Below, one piece after another: positions 30,030-39,624 of a stretch of 64,000 nt of DNA (position 1 is the first letter of the stretch; the number at the start of each line of letters is the position of its first letter). Below the pieces are notes generated by a model. The model saw only the letters and a program-made list of their open reading frames with translations, was not told the DNA's origin and did not search any database. Origin of the DNA: Sphingobacteriia bacterium (lineage in GTDB: Bacteria; Bacteroidota; Bacteroidia; Bacteroidales; UBA7960); assembly GCA_011390575.1 (NCBI GenBank), contig JAABSE010000003.1, forward strand, positions 37,922-101,921, read 5' to 3'. The position numbers were made by a program, and so were the translations under genes.

Positions 30030-32285
30030 TTAACGCTGACTAAGGCTTTCCAGCAATTTCAAAGCATCTTCCTGATTTTTGATTACGAATCGTGCGGCTG
30101 TTTTCAACATACCTACTTTAAGGGTCCATGCATGCTCAGGCAAAGCATAAAAAAGCATCTCATCAGACCATCCTGCACCCATTGCCATCACAAAATCATA
30201 CTTTTTGCGCGACACCCAGTGCATCGCCAGCTCCCCTTTGTTGATTCCCGAGTTGCTGACTTCAATCACCTTCTTACCCGGCATTACCTGTACCCCAATG
30301 TTGGTAGTCATAGAAAGAAGGTGGTCGCTTACTTCCCTGGAGAGAACAGAAGATTGCTCAATATCGGCTTTGTGGTAGTGCCAGGAAATGGAGTAATCTC
30401 TTTCCACAATGAATGAGCCGGGCAGTCGGTCGGTATACAGTTCCAAAACAGGCAACACTTCTTCTTTCCAGCTGTTGGACAGAGGCTTAAAAAGTTTCCA
30501 GTTGCGGGCCGAGGATTCACGAATCCAGGTACCATGCTCGGCAGTGAGATTCACCGGAGTATCTCCCAGCCAGGCATCCAGATCGTCGCGACCACGACCA
30601 CTGATAATAACAATATCTGTGTCGTCTGTTTTGTTGAGATTTTCAAGAAGTTTTAACAATGCTTTGCCGGGTTTTGCTTTGTCGGGATTGCTGGTGGCAG
30701 GCACCAGGGTACCGTCATAATTTACAATAACAATACGGTTTTTCGATGTTTTATAGTTGTCCAGCAGTTCATTGGTGCGCTCCTCGTTCAGACGCTTAGT
30801 CTGTGAAGTAAAACTGGAGGCCCTGCTGATATCCAGCAAACTATCCACATAGTCATTGGCCCAGCGGGTTACATTGTACCTTTTGAGCCTCTTCTGCATC
30901 AGCTTATTGCGCCTAATCTGCTCCTCTTCGGGAATACTGAGTGCTTCTGCGATACCATCTGCAATCTCTTCAATATTGTTAGGATTAATAATGATGGTTT
31001 CACTCAATTCTTTGGCAGCACCCGTAAACTCACTCAATATCAAGACTCCCTTCTGGTCGGTGAGGGACGCAATATACTCCTTGGCGACAAGGTTCATCCC
31101 GTCGCGCAGGGGCGTAATGAGAGAGACGGCACTCATCCTGTACTGAGCAATGAGCTCTTTGTGGGGCAATGAGGTGTATTGGTAAATAATGGGAGTCCAG
31201 TTTACTTTTCCGTAATCACCATTGATTTTCCCCACCAGTTCATCCAGTCTTCTTTTTATTTTCTGGTAAGAAGTTACGCCCGTCCTTGACGGGACAACTA
31301 TCATATTCAGAAATACTTTTCCATGCCACTCGGGATGTTTTTTCAGAAACAACTCAAACCCCTCCAGGCGGTTGACAATCCCTTTGGAGTAATCGAGCCG
31401 GTCAACAGAAAGGACGATTTTGGGCTCATCGGGACCGGGTTTTTCGGAAGGGAATGGAGAAACATCCATCTGATTGAATTTGTTGTACTCAATACCCATG
31501 GGAAAGGAACCTACTTTCACCATCCGGTCGGGCAGGTCAATGGTTCCCATATGGTTCTCCTTTCCAAGTATACGCAGCACCGAACGAAGGAAATACTGAG
31601 CATAATCATAGGTATGAAAGCCGATAAGATCTGAACCCAATAACCCTTCCAGGATAGCATTGCGGCTTTCTTTGGGAAACATGCGGTACATCTCAAAAGA
31701 AGGGAACGGGATATGCAGGAAGAACCCAATGGGGTTTTTTACTTTTTCGCGCAACATGCCTGGCAACAAAAACAGGTGATAATCGTGCACCCAGATGATA
31801 TCGTTGGGCTGGAGTACTTTCAGGATCTCGTCACAGAAGATCCGGTTCACCTTCTGGTATTCAGACCAAAATTCATTGTCAAAACTGGCATAATTGGGAA
31901 AATAATGAAACAGCGGCCAGATGGTTTTATTGCAAAAACCAAGGTAGACTTTATCCATGAGCTTTTGAGAGAGGAAAACCGGTGAAGCATTGTAATCTTT
32001 TTGTACGGTATCTCTAACATAATCCTCATCCTCTTTCTCAATGGTCATCCCGGGCCAGCCCATCCAGATATATTCATCAACTTCTTCTTCTGATTTTCCT
32101 AATCCTTCCAGAAAATCAGAAAGTCCGGACACCAGGCCTCCGGCACTCTTCTCAAAAACAAATTTCCCACCCTCTTTTTTCAGGGATACGGGTAAACGAT
32201 TGGATACTATCAGCAGTCTCATCTTTTTCCTCGGTTTATAGTTTAAATACTTTTTTATCGTTGGTTTCAAAATGGTGGGTTTCAC
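30030..32285 (-). CDS. otsA: Trehalose-6-phosphate synthase (GT20/OtsA) fused to a degenerate trehalose-phosphatase domain (likely start 32222, MRLLIVSNRLPVS)
   Basis: RLLIVSNRLPVS, SAGGLVSGL, WVHDYHLFLLPGMLR, DRLDYSKGIVNRLEGF, DGMNLVAKEY for OtsA. C-terminal HAD/TPP-like domain with altered motifs NYDGTLVP and GAGWSDEM. Confidence 0.95.
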   Translation of the reverse strand: MKPTILKPTIKKYLNYKPRKKMRLLIVSNRLPVSLKKEGGKFVFEKSAGGLVSGLSDFLEGLGKSEEEVDEYIWMGWPGMTIEKEDEDYVRDTVQKDYNASPVFLSQKLMDKVYLGFCNKTIWPLFHYFPNYASFDNEFWSEYQKVNRIFCDEILKVLQPNDIIWVHDYHLFLLPGMLREKVKNPIGFFLHIPFPSFEMYRMFPKESRNAILEGLLGSDLIGFHTYDYAQYFLRSVLRILGKENHMGTIDLPDRMVKVGSFPMGIEYNKFNQMDVSPFPSEKPGPDEPKIVLSVDRLDYSKGIVNRLEGFELFLKKHPEWHGKVFLNMIVVPSRTGVTSYQKIKRRLDELVGKINGDYGKVNWTPIIYQYTSLPHKELIAQYRMSAVSLITPLRDGMNLVAKEYIASLTDQKGVLILSEFTGAAKELSETIIINPNNIEEIADGIAEALSIPEEEQIRRNKLMQKRLKRYNVTRWANDYVDSLLDISRASSFTSQTKRLNEERTNELLDNYKTSKNRIVIVNYDGTLVPATSNPDKAKPGKALLKLLENLNKTDDTDIVIISGRGRDDLDAWLGDTPVNLTAEHGTWIRESSARNWKLFKPLSNSWKEEVLPVLELYTDRLPGSFIVERDYSISWHYHKADIEQSSVLSREVSDHLLSMTTNIGVQVMPGKKVIEVSNSGINKGELAMHWVSRKKYDFVMAMGAGWSDEMLFYALPEHAWTLKVGMLKTAARFVIKNQEDALKLLESLSQR

Positions 32286-34659
32286 CTTTCACCCCAATGG
32301 TAACAGGGTTTGCCCAACCTTTGTCAAAGGTAATGGTCAGTTTCTCATGATTAATTTCCAGCTTCATCCAGTGCCCCCGGTATCGCAGGTGAAAATTCAT
32401 TTGCTCAATATCGTCAGGCAATCTGGGATTGAACCATAACACATCATCTCTTATTTCCAGGCCTGTATAGCATCTTTGAATGATATCAAGGGTGCCTGCC
32501 ATCGCCCCCAGGTGAATACCTTCATGGGTTGTGCCTCCCTGAACATCTTTAAAGTCGCTCATGAGCGCTTTCCTGAATCGTTTCCAGGATTCGTCGCGTC
32601 GCGAACGGGCATAAACCCATGCATGAATAACCTGGCTGAGGGTGGAGCCATGTGCCGTGCGCTTGCGATAATATTCGATATTGTCAGGAATATCGTTTGC
32701 CTCAAAAGCATATCCCAGCCTTGTAAAAATTGCCTGTAGTTCTTCACTGGAAAACAGGTAAAACAGCATCAATACATCAGCTTGTTTGCTGGCTTTATAA
32801 TCATTGCATGATTTGCCTTCTGCTTCAAGGATGCGGTCAAGGCGTAAAGAATGCCCGTGTTTCTCATGATAATACTCCCAGTCAAGCTCCTTCAGTTTTT
32901 CATATCCCTCGAATTGCATGATGATATTATCCTTGAACGGGACATACATTTTAGTTGCTATATCTTCCCATCTTTCCAAATCCTTCCGGGTGTACCCAAT
33001 TGTTTTTTCCAGGTTTTCGCAGCAATTATCATCCAGCAACTGCAACAATTCAAGTGCATGCTTTATAACCCACACCACCATAACATTGGTATAGGCGTTA
33101 TTGTTGAGACCCGGTTCATCTTCTGCAGCATCAGGATAATGGGTGTGATACTCATCAGGCCCCATTACTTTGCGGATTTCATACCGTTGGGTACTTTCAT
33201 TGTATTCTGCTTTGCTTGACCAGAACAGGGCTGTGGAAAGAATGATTTCTGCGCCATGAGAAAGCAGAAAGTCCATATCGCCGGTACTCTGGTAGTAATG
33301 CCAAACGTTGAAAGCCACCGCAACATTGATATGATACTGAAGGTGCGAAACATCGGGTAGCCAGCGACCTGATTTGGGGTTGAGATGAATTTTCTGGGTT
33401 TCCTCCCTGCCGTTGCTTCCGCTTTGCCATGGAAACATTGCACCCCTGTAACCGGCTTCTGCAGATGCCTGCCGGGCTTCGGGCAAACGACGGTAACGAT
33501 ACATGAGCAGAGAGCGCGATAACTGGGGATGATGCAAATCAATAAAAGGCTGAATGTAAAGCTCGTCCCAGAAAATATGACCCCGGTAAGCTTCGCCATG
33601 CCAGCCCCGGGCGGGAATGCCAATATCAACATCAATACTGTTATTGGAAACCGTCTGATACAAATGCATGATGTGCAAGCGGGTCACCAGCTGATCTGTT
33701 TTCTCAGGGGTTACAAGCTCAATGTCGTTATACTGCCAGATTTGCTCCCATACGGTACGGTGCTTTTCTTCCAGAACCGCAAATCTTCCCACCCGATCAA
33801 TTAGGGTTTTGGCTTCCGTTAAGGGATCAGCAATGGCCATATCGCGGGAAGTGAAAAAGGCAGTGATTTTTTCCACGGTAATACTTTTCCCTTTTTCACA
33901 AGAAACGGTATAATCTCCTGCCACCAGGTTATCTTCTTCAAACCTGGATTGGGATAATTCAAGGCTCTCTTCTTTTTCATCAAAGAAGTGGGTGCGGGCA
34001 GCCTGAGCCACCAGCACATTGGATTGCTTGCTGTGGCTTAGTAAAAACACGCTGTTATCGTTAAAATGACCGGCTGTCAGCACCTCAATGTGATCCTGGT
34101 TCAAATCGCTGTACCTTTCCACATTGTTGTTGATAATATGGCCATCAATACCTGAACGTATGTGCAATTTCCCGGACCAGTTTTCCGGTGTTATTTTCCA
34201 CTGGATGGCTGCAGCATGTTTATTATCCATGCTTACCAGCCGCCGGCTGACAATGGAGGTTTCCCTGCCCTGCTTGTCCCTGAAAGTCATCCGGCGCTCC
34301 AGAATGGCTTCCTGCATTTTCAGGTAAGTTTCAAAGTTCAATACCTCCACGCTGTCCATATCAAACCAGTCTCCATCTTCAATCTTATAAGTGAGATACA
34401 GCCAGTTTGGCCAGTTAACCAGGTCTTCATTTTCAATCATCTTATCCTGCACCTTCGATTCCATACGGTTGTAACCGCCGGCAAGGTAGGTGCCCGGATA
34501 ATTCCAGTCTTTCCCTGTGCCATTTCCCTTGAATTTATTTCGTTCCATTTCAAGGGCAGCACGGGTGGCAAAATATCCATTGCCCAGGGTGCACAAGGCT
34601 TCCTGCAATGGATGTTCTTTGGAATCAAATTCTTTATAGTGTACAGTCCAGCTCGACAT
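32236..34659 (-). CDS. Glycoside hydrolase family 65 (trehalose/maltose phosphorylase-type)
   Basis: GNGYFATRAA, PARGWHGEAYRGHIFWDELYIQPF, RKVMGPDEYH (general acid Glu), NNNAYTNVM, KQADVLMLFYLF. Confidence 0.94.
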   Translation of the reverse strand: MSSWTVHYKEFDSKEHPLQEALCTLGNGYFATRAALEMERNKFKGNGTGKDWNYPGTYLAGGYNRMESKVQDKMIENEDLVNWPNWLYLTYKIEDGDWFDMDSVEVLNFETYLKMQEAILERRMTFRDKQGRETSIVSRRLVSMDNKHAAAIQWKITPENWSGKLHIRSGIDGHIINNNVERYSDLNQDHIEVLTAGHFNDNSVFLLSHSKQSNVLVAQAARTHFFDEKEESLELSQSRFEEDNLVAGDYTVSCEKGKSITVEKITAFFTSRDMAIADPLTEAKTLIDRVGRFAVLEEKHRTVWEQIWQYNDIELVTPEKTDQLVTRLHIMHLYQTVSNNSIDVDIGIPARGWHGEAYRGHIFWDELYIQPFIDLHHPQLSRSLLMYRYRRLPEARQASAEAGYRGAMFPWQSGSNGREETQKIHLNPKSGRWLPDVSHLQYHINVAVAFNVWHYYQSTGDMDFLLSHGAEIILSTALFWSSKAEYNESTQRYEIRKVMGPDEYHTHYPDAAEDEPGLNNNAYTNVMVVWVIKHALELLQLLDDNCCENLEKTIGYTRKDLERWEDIATKMYVPFKDNIIMQFEGYEKLKELDWEYYHEKHGHSLRLDRILEAEGKSCNDYKASKQADVLMLFYLFSSEELQAIFTRLGYAFEANDIPDNIEYYRKRTAHGSTLSQVIHAWVYARSRRDESWKRFRKALMSDFKDVQGGTTHEGIHLGAMAGTLDIIQRCYTGLEIRDDVLWFNPRLPDDIEQMNFHLRYRGHWMKLEINHEKLTITFDKGWANPVTIGVKGETHHFETNDKKVFKL

Positions 34660-34690
34660 ATTTTCTTACATTAGGATTTACGGTTCAACA

Positions 34691-36259
34691 TTATTTTTTC
34701 TCATACAACTTCAGCAACCTGTTAAAGAACTCCCGCACCTGGTAAACATTTTTCAGGGCATATTGCGCATGGGTTTTCTGACCATGCCCCCCTACCAGAA
34801 TTCCGATGCCTTTATCCTTTAATACCTCAAACCCGTCCTCATCGGTAATATCGTCGCCAATAAACATGGGGATAATATCATCCCTTCCGGTCAATTCAAG
34901 CGCATCCATGATCCAGTTTACCGCTTTGCCCTTGTGCCAGTCTATGTCCGGTTTGATTTCCACGATCTTCTTTCCTTCCCCTTTTTTGTGGCCCGGGTAT
35001 TTTTTCAGGATGTCATCCACTATTTTAAGCACTACCTCCTCATCTTCAGGCCGGGCATTGCGGTAATGAATGCCGATGGCATAACGTTTCCGATCCAACT
35101 GGGTTCCTTCTGTCTTTTCTTTGAGCAACTCCTTCAGTTCTTCTTCAATTTTATCGAGTCGGGGAATGATTTTCTCTGAATCGGGGTGCTCCATGTGCAG
35201 TCCGTCAGGCCCGGTAATGATATACCCATGGCTACCGGCATATACCAGTTCATCAAGCCCCACCAGGTTTTCCACATCTTCCTTATCGCGACCAGTTACC
35301 ACGGCTACGGTAAAGGTTTGAGCCAGTTTCCGCAGGGTCTGCTTCATCTCTTCAGAAATCACTGCATCTTCAGGCTTGGGAACAATGGGGCTGAGGGTGC
35401 CATCATAATCCAGGAAAATGGCTGGTTTTTTTTGTGAAAGAAGGGTAAATATTTCGCTGTTATCAGGAAAAATTGGTTTACCCTGCCGGGAGAAATATTC
35501 TTCCATGATTTCTTCATTATGCAAATCCATCTCATCAAAATTGTCGATGGTGATATCGGCACCGTTCTCCAGCAATGCCTCTTTGTTGTTAAAACGGTTC
35601 ACTCCTACCACCAGGCCAAAGTAGCCTCTTTGTCCGGCCTTAACGCCAGAGGTGGCATCTTCAAATACCACGGAGTTTTCGGCGCGTGCATCAAGGCGGC
35701 GGGCTGCTTCGGTAAAGATATCAGGATCAGGTTTGCCGTTGAGACCTATTTCTTCTGAAACCAGGCCATCAACCCGCGAGTCGAACAAATCATCGATACC
35801 TGCTACTTCAATGATTTTTTTGCAGTTTTTGCTGGAGGATACAATAGCTGTTTTAATGCCTTTATTCCGCCACTCTCTGAGCTTCTGCAAAGCATCCTCA
35901 TAAATCTCTACCCCTTCTTTCTCCAGAATCTCATTAAAAACACCATTTTTTATATTTCCCAGTGCACATACGGTGTCGAAGCCCGGTTCATCGGAAGGTG
36001 TTCCGAAAGGGAGTTCAATTTTGCGCGACTGCAGGAAACTCTGTACCCCCTGGTATCGGGGCTTCCCGTCAATGTACACCTGGTAATCCTCCTCGGTCAT
36101 GGAACTTTGATCCTGGTGTTGCTTTTCAAAAAAACGATCAAACATTGCTTTCCATGCTTTCTTGTGTGTTTTGCGGGTCTGGGTAATTACCCCGTCAAGG
36201 TCAAAAATCAATGCATCAATATGCTTATAGTCACCGTCACTCCCGGATGAATTCTTCAT
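34691..36259 (-). CDS. Fusion protein: beta-phosphoglucomutase-like HAD domain + trehalose-6-phosphate phosphatase domain
   Basis: N-terminal LIFDLDGVITQTRKTHKKAWKAMF...YIDGKPRYQGVQSFLQSRKIELPFG; C-terminal AIFLDYDGTLSPIVPKPEDAVI, VTGRDKEDVENLV, FIGDDITDEDGFEVL. Confidence 0.94.
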   Translation of the reverse strand: MKNSSGSDGDYKHIDALIFDLDGVITQTRKTHKKAWKAMFDRFFEKQHQDQSSMTEEDYQVYIDGKPRYQGVQSFLQSRKIELPFGTPSDEPGFDTVCALGNIKNGVFNEILEKEGVEIYEDALQKLREWRNKGIKTAIVSSSKNCKKIIEVAGIDDLFDSRVDGLVSEEIGLNGKPDPDIFTEAARRLDARAENSVVFEDATSGVKAGQRGYFGLVVGVNRFNNKEALLENGADITIDNFDEMDLHNEEIMEEYFSRQGKPIFPDNSEIFTLLSQKKPAIFLDYDGTLSPIVPKPEDAVISEEMKQTLRKLAQTFTVAVVTGRDKEDVENLVGLDELVYAGSHGYIITGPDGLHMEHPDSEKIIPRLDKIEEELKELLKEKTEGTQLDRKRYAIGIHYRNARPEDEEVVLKIVDDILKKYPGHKKGEGKKIVEIKPDIDWHKGKAVNWIMDALELTGRDDIIPMFIGDDITDEDGFEVLKDKGIGILVGGHGQKTHAQYALKNVYQVREFFNRLLKLYEKK

Positions 36260-36481
36260 AGCTTTTTTAAAATATGAATGAATGGTTTTGCCAAAAAAAC
36301 ATCTTATTCAGACAGAAGTATTTGCTGTCTTTATCATAAGAATCACGAATATACGAAATTTTGGGAAGGCTGCCAAACAGGATTTACCCCGGATTTATAC
36401 CAAAAAAGAGGGTTGATTATCAATTCTGATGGACTTTTGGTAATTCTTGCGACCCCTTTAAACGATGCCTGCCAGGTAATC

Positions 36482-36518
36482 AAAAAAACGGGAGCCGATG
36501 TAAAACCCGGCCCCCGTT
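36482..36518 (-). terminator. Intrinsic terminator downstream of the T9SS cargo gene 36588..39509
   Basis: acgggagccg...cggcccccgt near-perfect stem; on the minus strand followed by TTTTTTT. Confidence 0.8.
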
Positions 36519-36587
36519 GAGGAATGAAGAGAATAATAATTAAACAGGAGTACTTAAAGGATCTTCAGCTGCAGTTTCTTATGATTA

Positions 36588-39509
36588 CTATCTGCTGATA
36601 ACAATCCTTGTATGGTGAACTTCACCTTCTGTACTGGTTAATCTCAGCAGGTAAAAACCCTGTGAAACAGCAGAAACATTCAGAGTAATGTTTTGTCCGG
36701 TTACTTTGGCTTGATAAACCACCTGGCCGGTCATATCCATTATGCTCACCTGTTGCAGATGAATATCACCATTTAACTGCAACAGGTCATTGGCAGGATT
36801 GGGAAATATGCTGAGGCGGTTTTCCCACACATCATGAACGGAAACTTCATCTTCCACGAAATGGGCAACCAAAGTAAGGTCAGAAGTAAGCGTTATCTCA
36901 TTTTGTTCCAAATCCGATATAGCATTGCCCTCTTCATCGGTCCAGTTAACGAAGACAAAACCGGCATTGGGTTCTGCGTTTACCGTTACATCGGTACCGT
37001 TCTCATAATCACCGGCTCCTGTAACAGTACCTGCCTCTTCGGGAAAAACCAGAAGTGTAAGGGTATGCATAGGCGCCGTTACTTCCAGGATTACGGGCAC
37101 AATTACCAAAGAATTTCCCTCATCGTTACTGGAAATTCTGATATTTGCTGTATAAGTACCAGCCTCAAGTTCTGCACTATTAAAGGATAACACAATTTCG
37201 TCTGATTGTTCTTCTTCTAAAACTCCAGATGAAGGACTGATACTTAGCCAGTTTAATCCATTAAAAGAGAGATTAGCACGGATATTCCAATTGCTGTTCC
37301 ACCCATAATCGATAAGGCGTCCCCATTGCAAAGCGTCAAGACTTATCCAGCCACCATTTAAGTTGACAGGTCCTCCATCATGACCAAGTATGAACGAACC
37401 AGCATTATGGGTTGTTTCAAAGCCAATCCAAATATCCGATCCGCTAATCGTAACCGGGTTTTCCAGACTTACAGTGTTCCAGCTATCTTGGGTAGGTGTA
37501 AAGCTTTGTTCGTACAATAAGCTCCCTGCTGATGTTGTTGTTCCTGCATCCCAAACCATTAGCTTAATGGCAGTGGGTACATTTTTTATGTAAACATCCA
37601 CTGATTCGAGTTGATAATTTTCAAATACCGAAGTCATGCCGGAAGGAAAACGTGTTGCGCCATAAAAGGTACCTCCTTCTTCTAAACCTATGGCATTAAC
37701 ATTATCACCATCATAGTTAAGTGTATTGTTCTTTATTGATTTTGGTCCTGAATTACTTTCATTACCAATGGCTTGCATCAAATCAACAGGTAACTCTTCT
37801 GATTTAAACGATTTTCCCTCAGGCACTTGTTGTACCTTAGAATCATCTGCGGTGTACAGAACCAATGTATTGTAATCCAGGGTTCCGGCACCCACGTTCT
37901 TAATTTCAATGGTTCTGTTTGATTCCTCGTTCGTGTTTAAGGTCTCAGAAATTTCCAATGGATCAACTTCAATGATAGGATCGCCCAGATTGTAGTCATT
38001 GGGGTTCTTTGTAATGACGAGGGTGTAATAGAACACTCCATACATATCTGCAATGAATTGAAAGGCTCCGGTGTTTAAATCATAGGTACCAAATGCACTA
38101 AAAGTTAAACCACTTGCAATGGTATACAACAGGCCTGTTTCTGCGTCATAGGAGACATCCTGGGGATAAACTATGTCTATACCAATTGGCCCTACTACGT
38201 TGAACTCTGCAGTGACCGGGTCAATCTTAAGCAATTCGTTTTGTATGGTAACAGCATACAAATAACCATTATTGGCAAAATCCATTCCTACAATCAGTTG
38301 GGTACTAATACCGATCTCAGTGAGGGCATAAGTTTCCATATCCAGAGTACACAAATGCGAGTAATCGGTATCTATATTTTGAACCACCACATACATAATT
38401 CCTGTATCCCAGTTGTAAGCCAGAGCCGCAGTATAACCGGGCACACCGGTCATATAACCCAAATGGTGATACGAGCCATCCGGGTTGACTGTACCTATAG
38501 AGGCATCAGCGTTAACCCTGTATATATAATTTCCATCATATTCCTCTGCTAACTGCCATTGGGTATAATCAGTTGATCCCACACTAACCATTTCGCCTGT
38601 TGACAGATCTACTTCATCGTAAGAATGAGTTATGCCATTTATAGCATATGCATCAGCCAAAAGGCCTACTGCTCCACTTACAATAAACATATCATTTGAC
38701 TCATCTTCTCCACCCCCTTCGGTAATTGTAGCCTGCGCCACATATTCCATGCTTTCTACAGGTGTAAATGATGGCAAAACGACATTTACGGTTTCATTGG
38801 GACCAATGGGTTCTGTAATGGTCATTTCTTCGTAATATCCAAAACCAGAAACTTCCAAACTTACTTTATAAAAGGTCGTCTCCTCAATCCCGACATTCCT
38901 TACTGAAACAACAGGAACAAAATCGGTTCCCAACACCACGAATGTTGGCTTGAAATTAACAATAGCTAAATCAAAATCAAGGGCTTGAGGAAGATCAATT
39001 GTTCCAGAATTAAAATTTGGTGGAGCCCCATAACCATCTCCGGCGATGTACCAATCCACTGTCAATGGGCCTGAAAAATCTTCACTAATGCTTACATTAA
39101 CCGAAAACTCACCACTGGATTTAAGTCCTCCTAATCCGGAACCCCCTTCAATATTCCCCCATGTTACAAGGGCTCCATCGCCAGTTTCTCCATTGTAAGG
39201 AAGCTGCTGATAACCTGTAGTTGTACACACAGAAGCGGAATTCACAAATACTCCTTCAGGAAAATCTAAAGACACTCCATCATCCCATTCGCCATCGGGG
39301 GTGGAATAGTTGTAGTAAAACAGTAAATCAATTGTTGTTCCGGGGTTGTAAAATTCTGTTATATATGAGATTGAACCATCCACTTCCTTGCCATTCGAAT
39401 TGGTTTCTGCCTTTAATATCATCTGTTGTGCGAATCTATTTTCTGCATTCGCTAAACCATTTATCATCAAAGCAATCACTGCAATGATAGCTATTCCATT
39501 TACTTTCAT
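36588..39509 (-). CDS. T9SS type A sorting domain protein with propeller-like N-terminus and InlB B-repeat-like module
   Basis: C-terminal LSIFPNPANDLLQLNGD...GFYLLRLTSTEGEVHHTRIVISR; HTLTLLVFPEEAGTVTGAGDYENGTDVTVNAEPNAGFVFVNWTDEEG InlB_B repeat. Confidence 0.9.
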   Translation of the reverse strand: MKVNGIAIIAVIALMINGLANAENRFAQQMILKAETNSNGKEVDGSISYITEFYNPGTTIDLLFYYNYSTPDGEWDDGVSLDFPEGVFVNSASVCTTTGYQQLPYNGETGDGALVTWGNIEGGSGLGGLKSSGEFSVNVSISEDFSGPLTVDWYIAGDGYGAPPNFNSGTIDLPQALDFDLAIVNFKPTFVVLGTDFVPVVSVRNVGIEETTFYKVSLEVSGFGYYEEMTITEPIGPNETVNVVLPSFTPVESMEYVAQATITEGGGEDESNDMFIVSGAVGLLADAYAINGITHSYDEVDLSTGEMVSVGSTDYTQWQLAEEYDGNYIYRVNADASIGTVNPDGSYHHLGYMTGVPGYTAALAYNWDTGIMYVVVQNIDTDYSHLCTLDMETYALTEIGISTQLIVGMDFANNGYLYAVTIQNELLKIDPVTAEFNVVGPIGIDIVYPQDVSYDAETGLLYTIASGLTFSAFGTYDLNTGAFQFIADMYGVFYYTLVITKNPNDYNLGDPIIEVDPLEISETLNTNEESNRTIEIKNVGAGTLDYNTLVLYTADDSKVQQVPEGKSFKSEELPVDLMQAIGNESNSGPKSIKNNTLNYDGDNVNAIGLEEGGTFYGATRFPSGMTSVFENYQLESVDVYIKNVPTAIKLMVWDAGTTTSAGSLLYEQSFTPTQDSWNTVSLENPVTISGSDIWIGFETTHNAGSFILGHDGGPVNLNGGWISLDALQWGRLIDYGWNSNWNIRANLSFNGLNWLSISPSSGVLEEEQSDEIVLSFNSAELEAGTYTANIRISSNDEGNSLVIVPVILEVTAPMHTLTLLVFPEEAGTVTGAGDYENGTDVTVNAEPNAGFVFVNWTDEEGNAISDLEQNEITLTSDLTLVAHFVEDEVSVHDVWENRLSIFPNPANDLLQLNGDIHLQQVSIMDMTGQVVYQAKVTGQNITLNVSAVSQGFYLLRLTSTEGEVHHTRIVISR

Positions 39510-39568
39510 TATTCAGAGTTTGAGATCTTTTATTAAGAATTTTGGTATCTGTCAAAAAGCTTTTAATG

Positions 39569-39603
39569 AAAAAGGAGGCTGCCATGTATTGGCAGCCCTC
39601 CCC
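39569..39603 (-). terminator. Intrinsic terminator downstream of the T9SS cargo gene 39625..43683
   Basis: ggaggctgcc-atgtatt-ggcagccctcc stem with one bulge; T-run on the minus strand. Confidence 0.75.
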
Positions 39604-39624
39604 AAAAAAACTCATTATATTTAT

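Noticed and set aside
32236-32285. 50-bp overlap of otsA with the GH65 gene
   Set aside because: The Met at 32222 (MRLLIVSNRLPVS) is the likely true start, so no real overlap.
34162-34674. 170-aa plus-strand ORF and other long plus-strand ORFs across 30-36 kb
   Set aside because: All antisense to the trehalose genes; no family motifs.
36278-36520. 80-aa plus-strand ORF in the intergenic region
   Set aside because: Overlaps the terminator of the T9SS cargo gene; no signal or family features.
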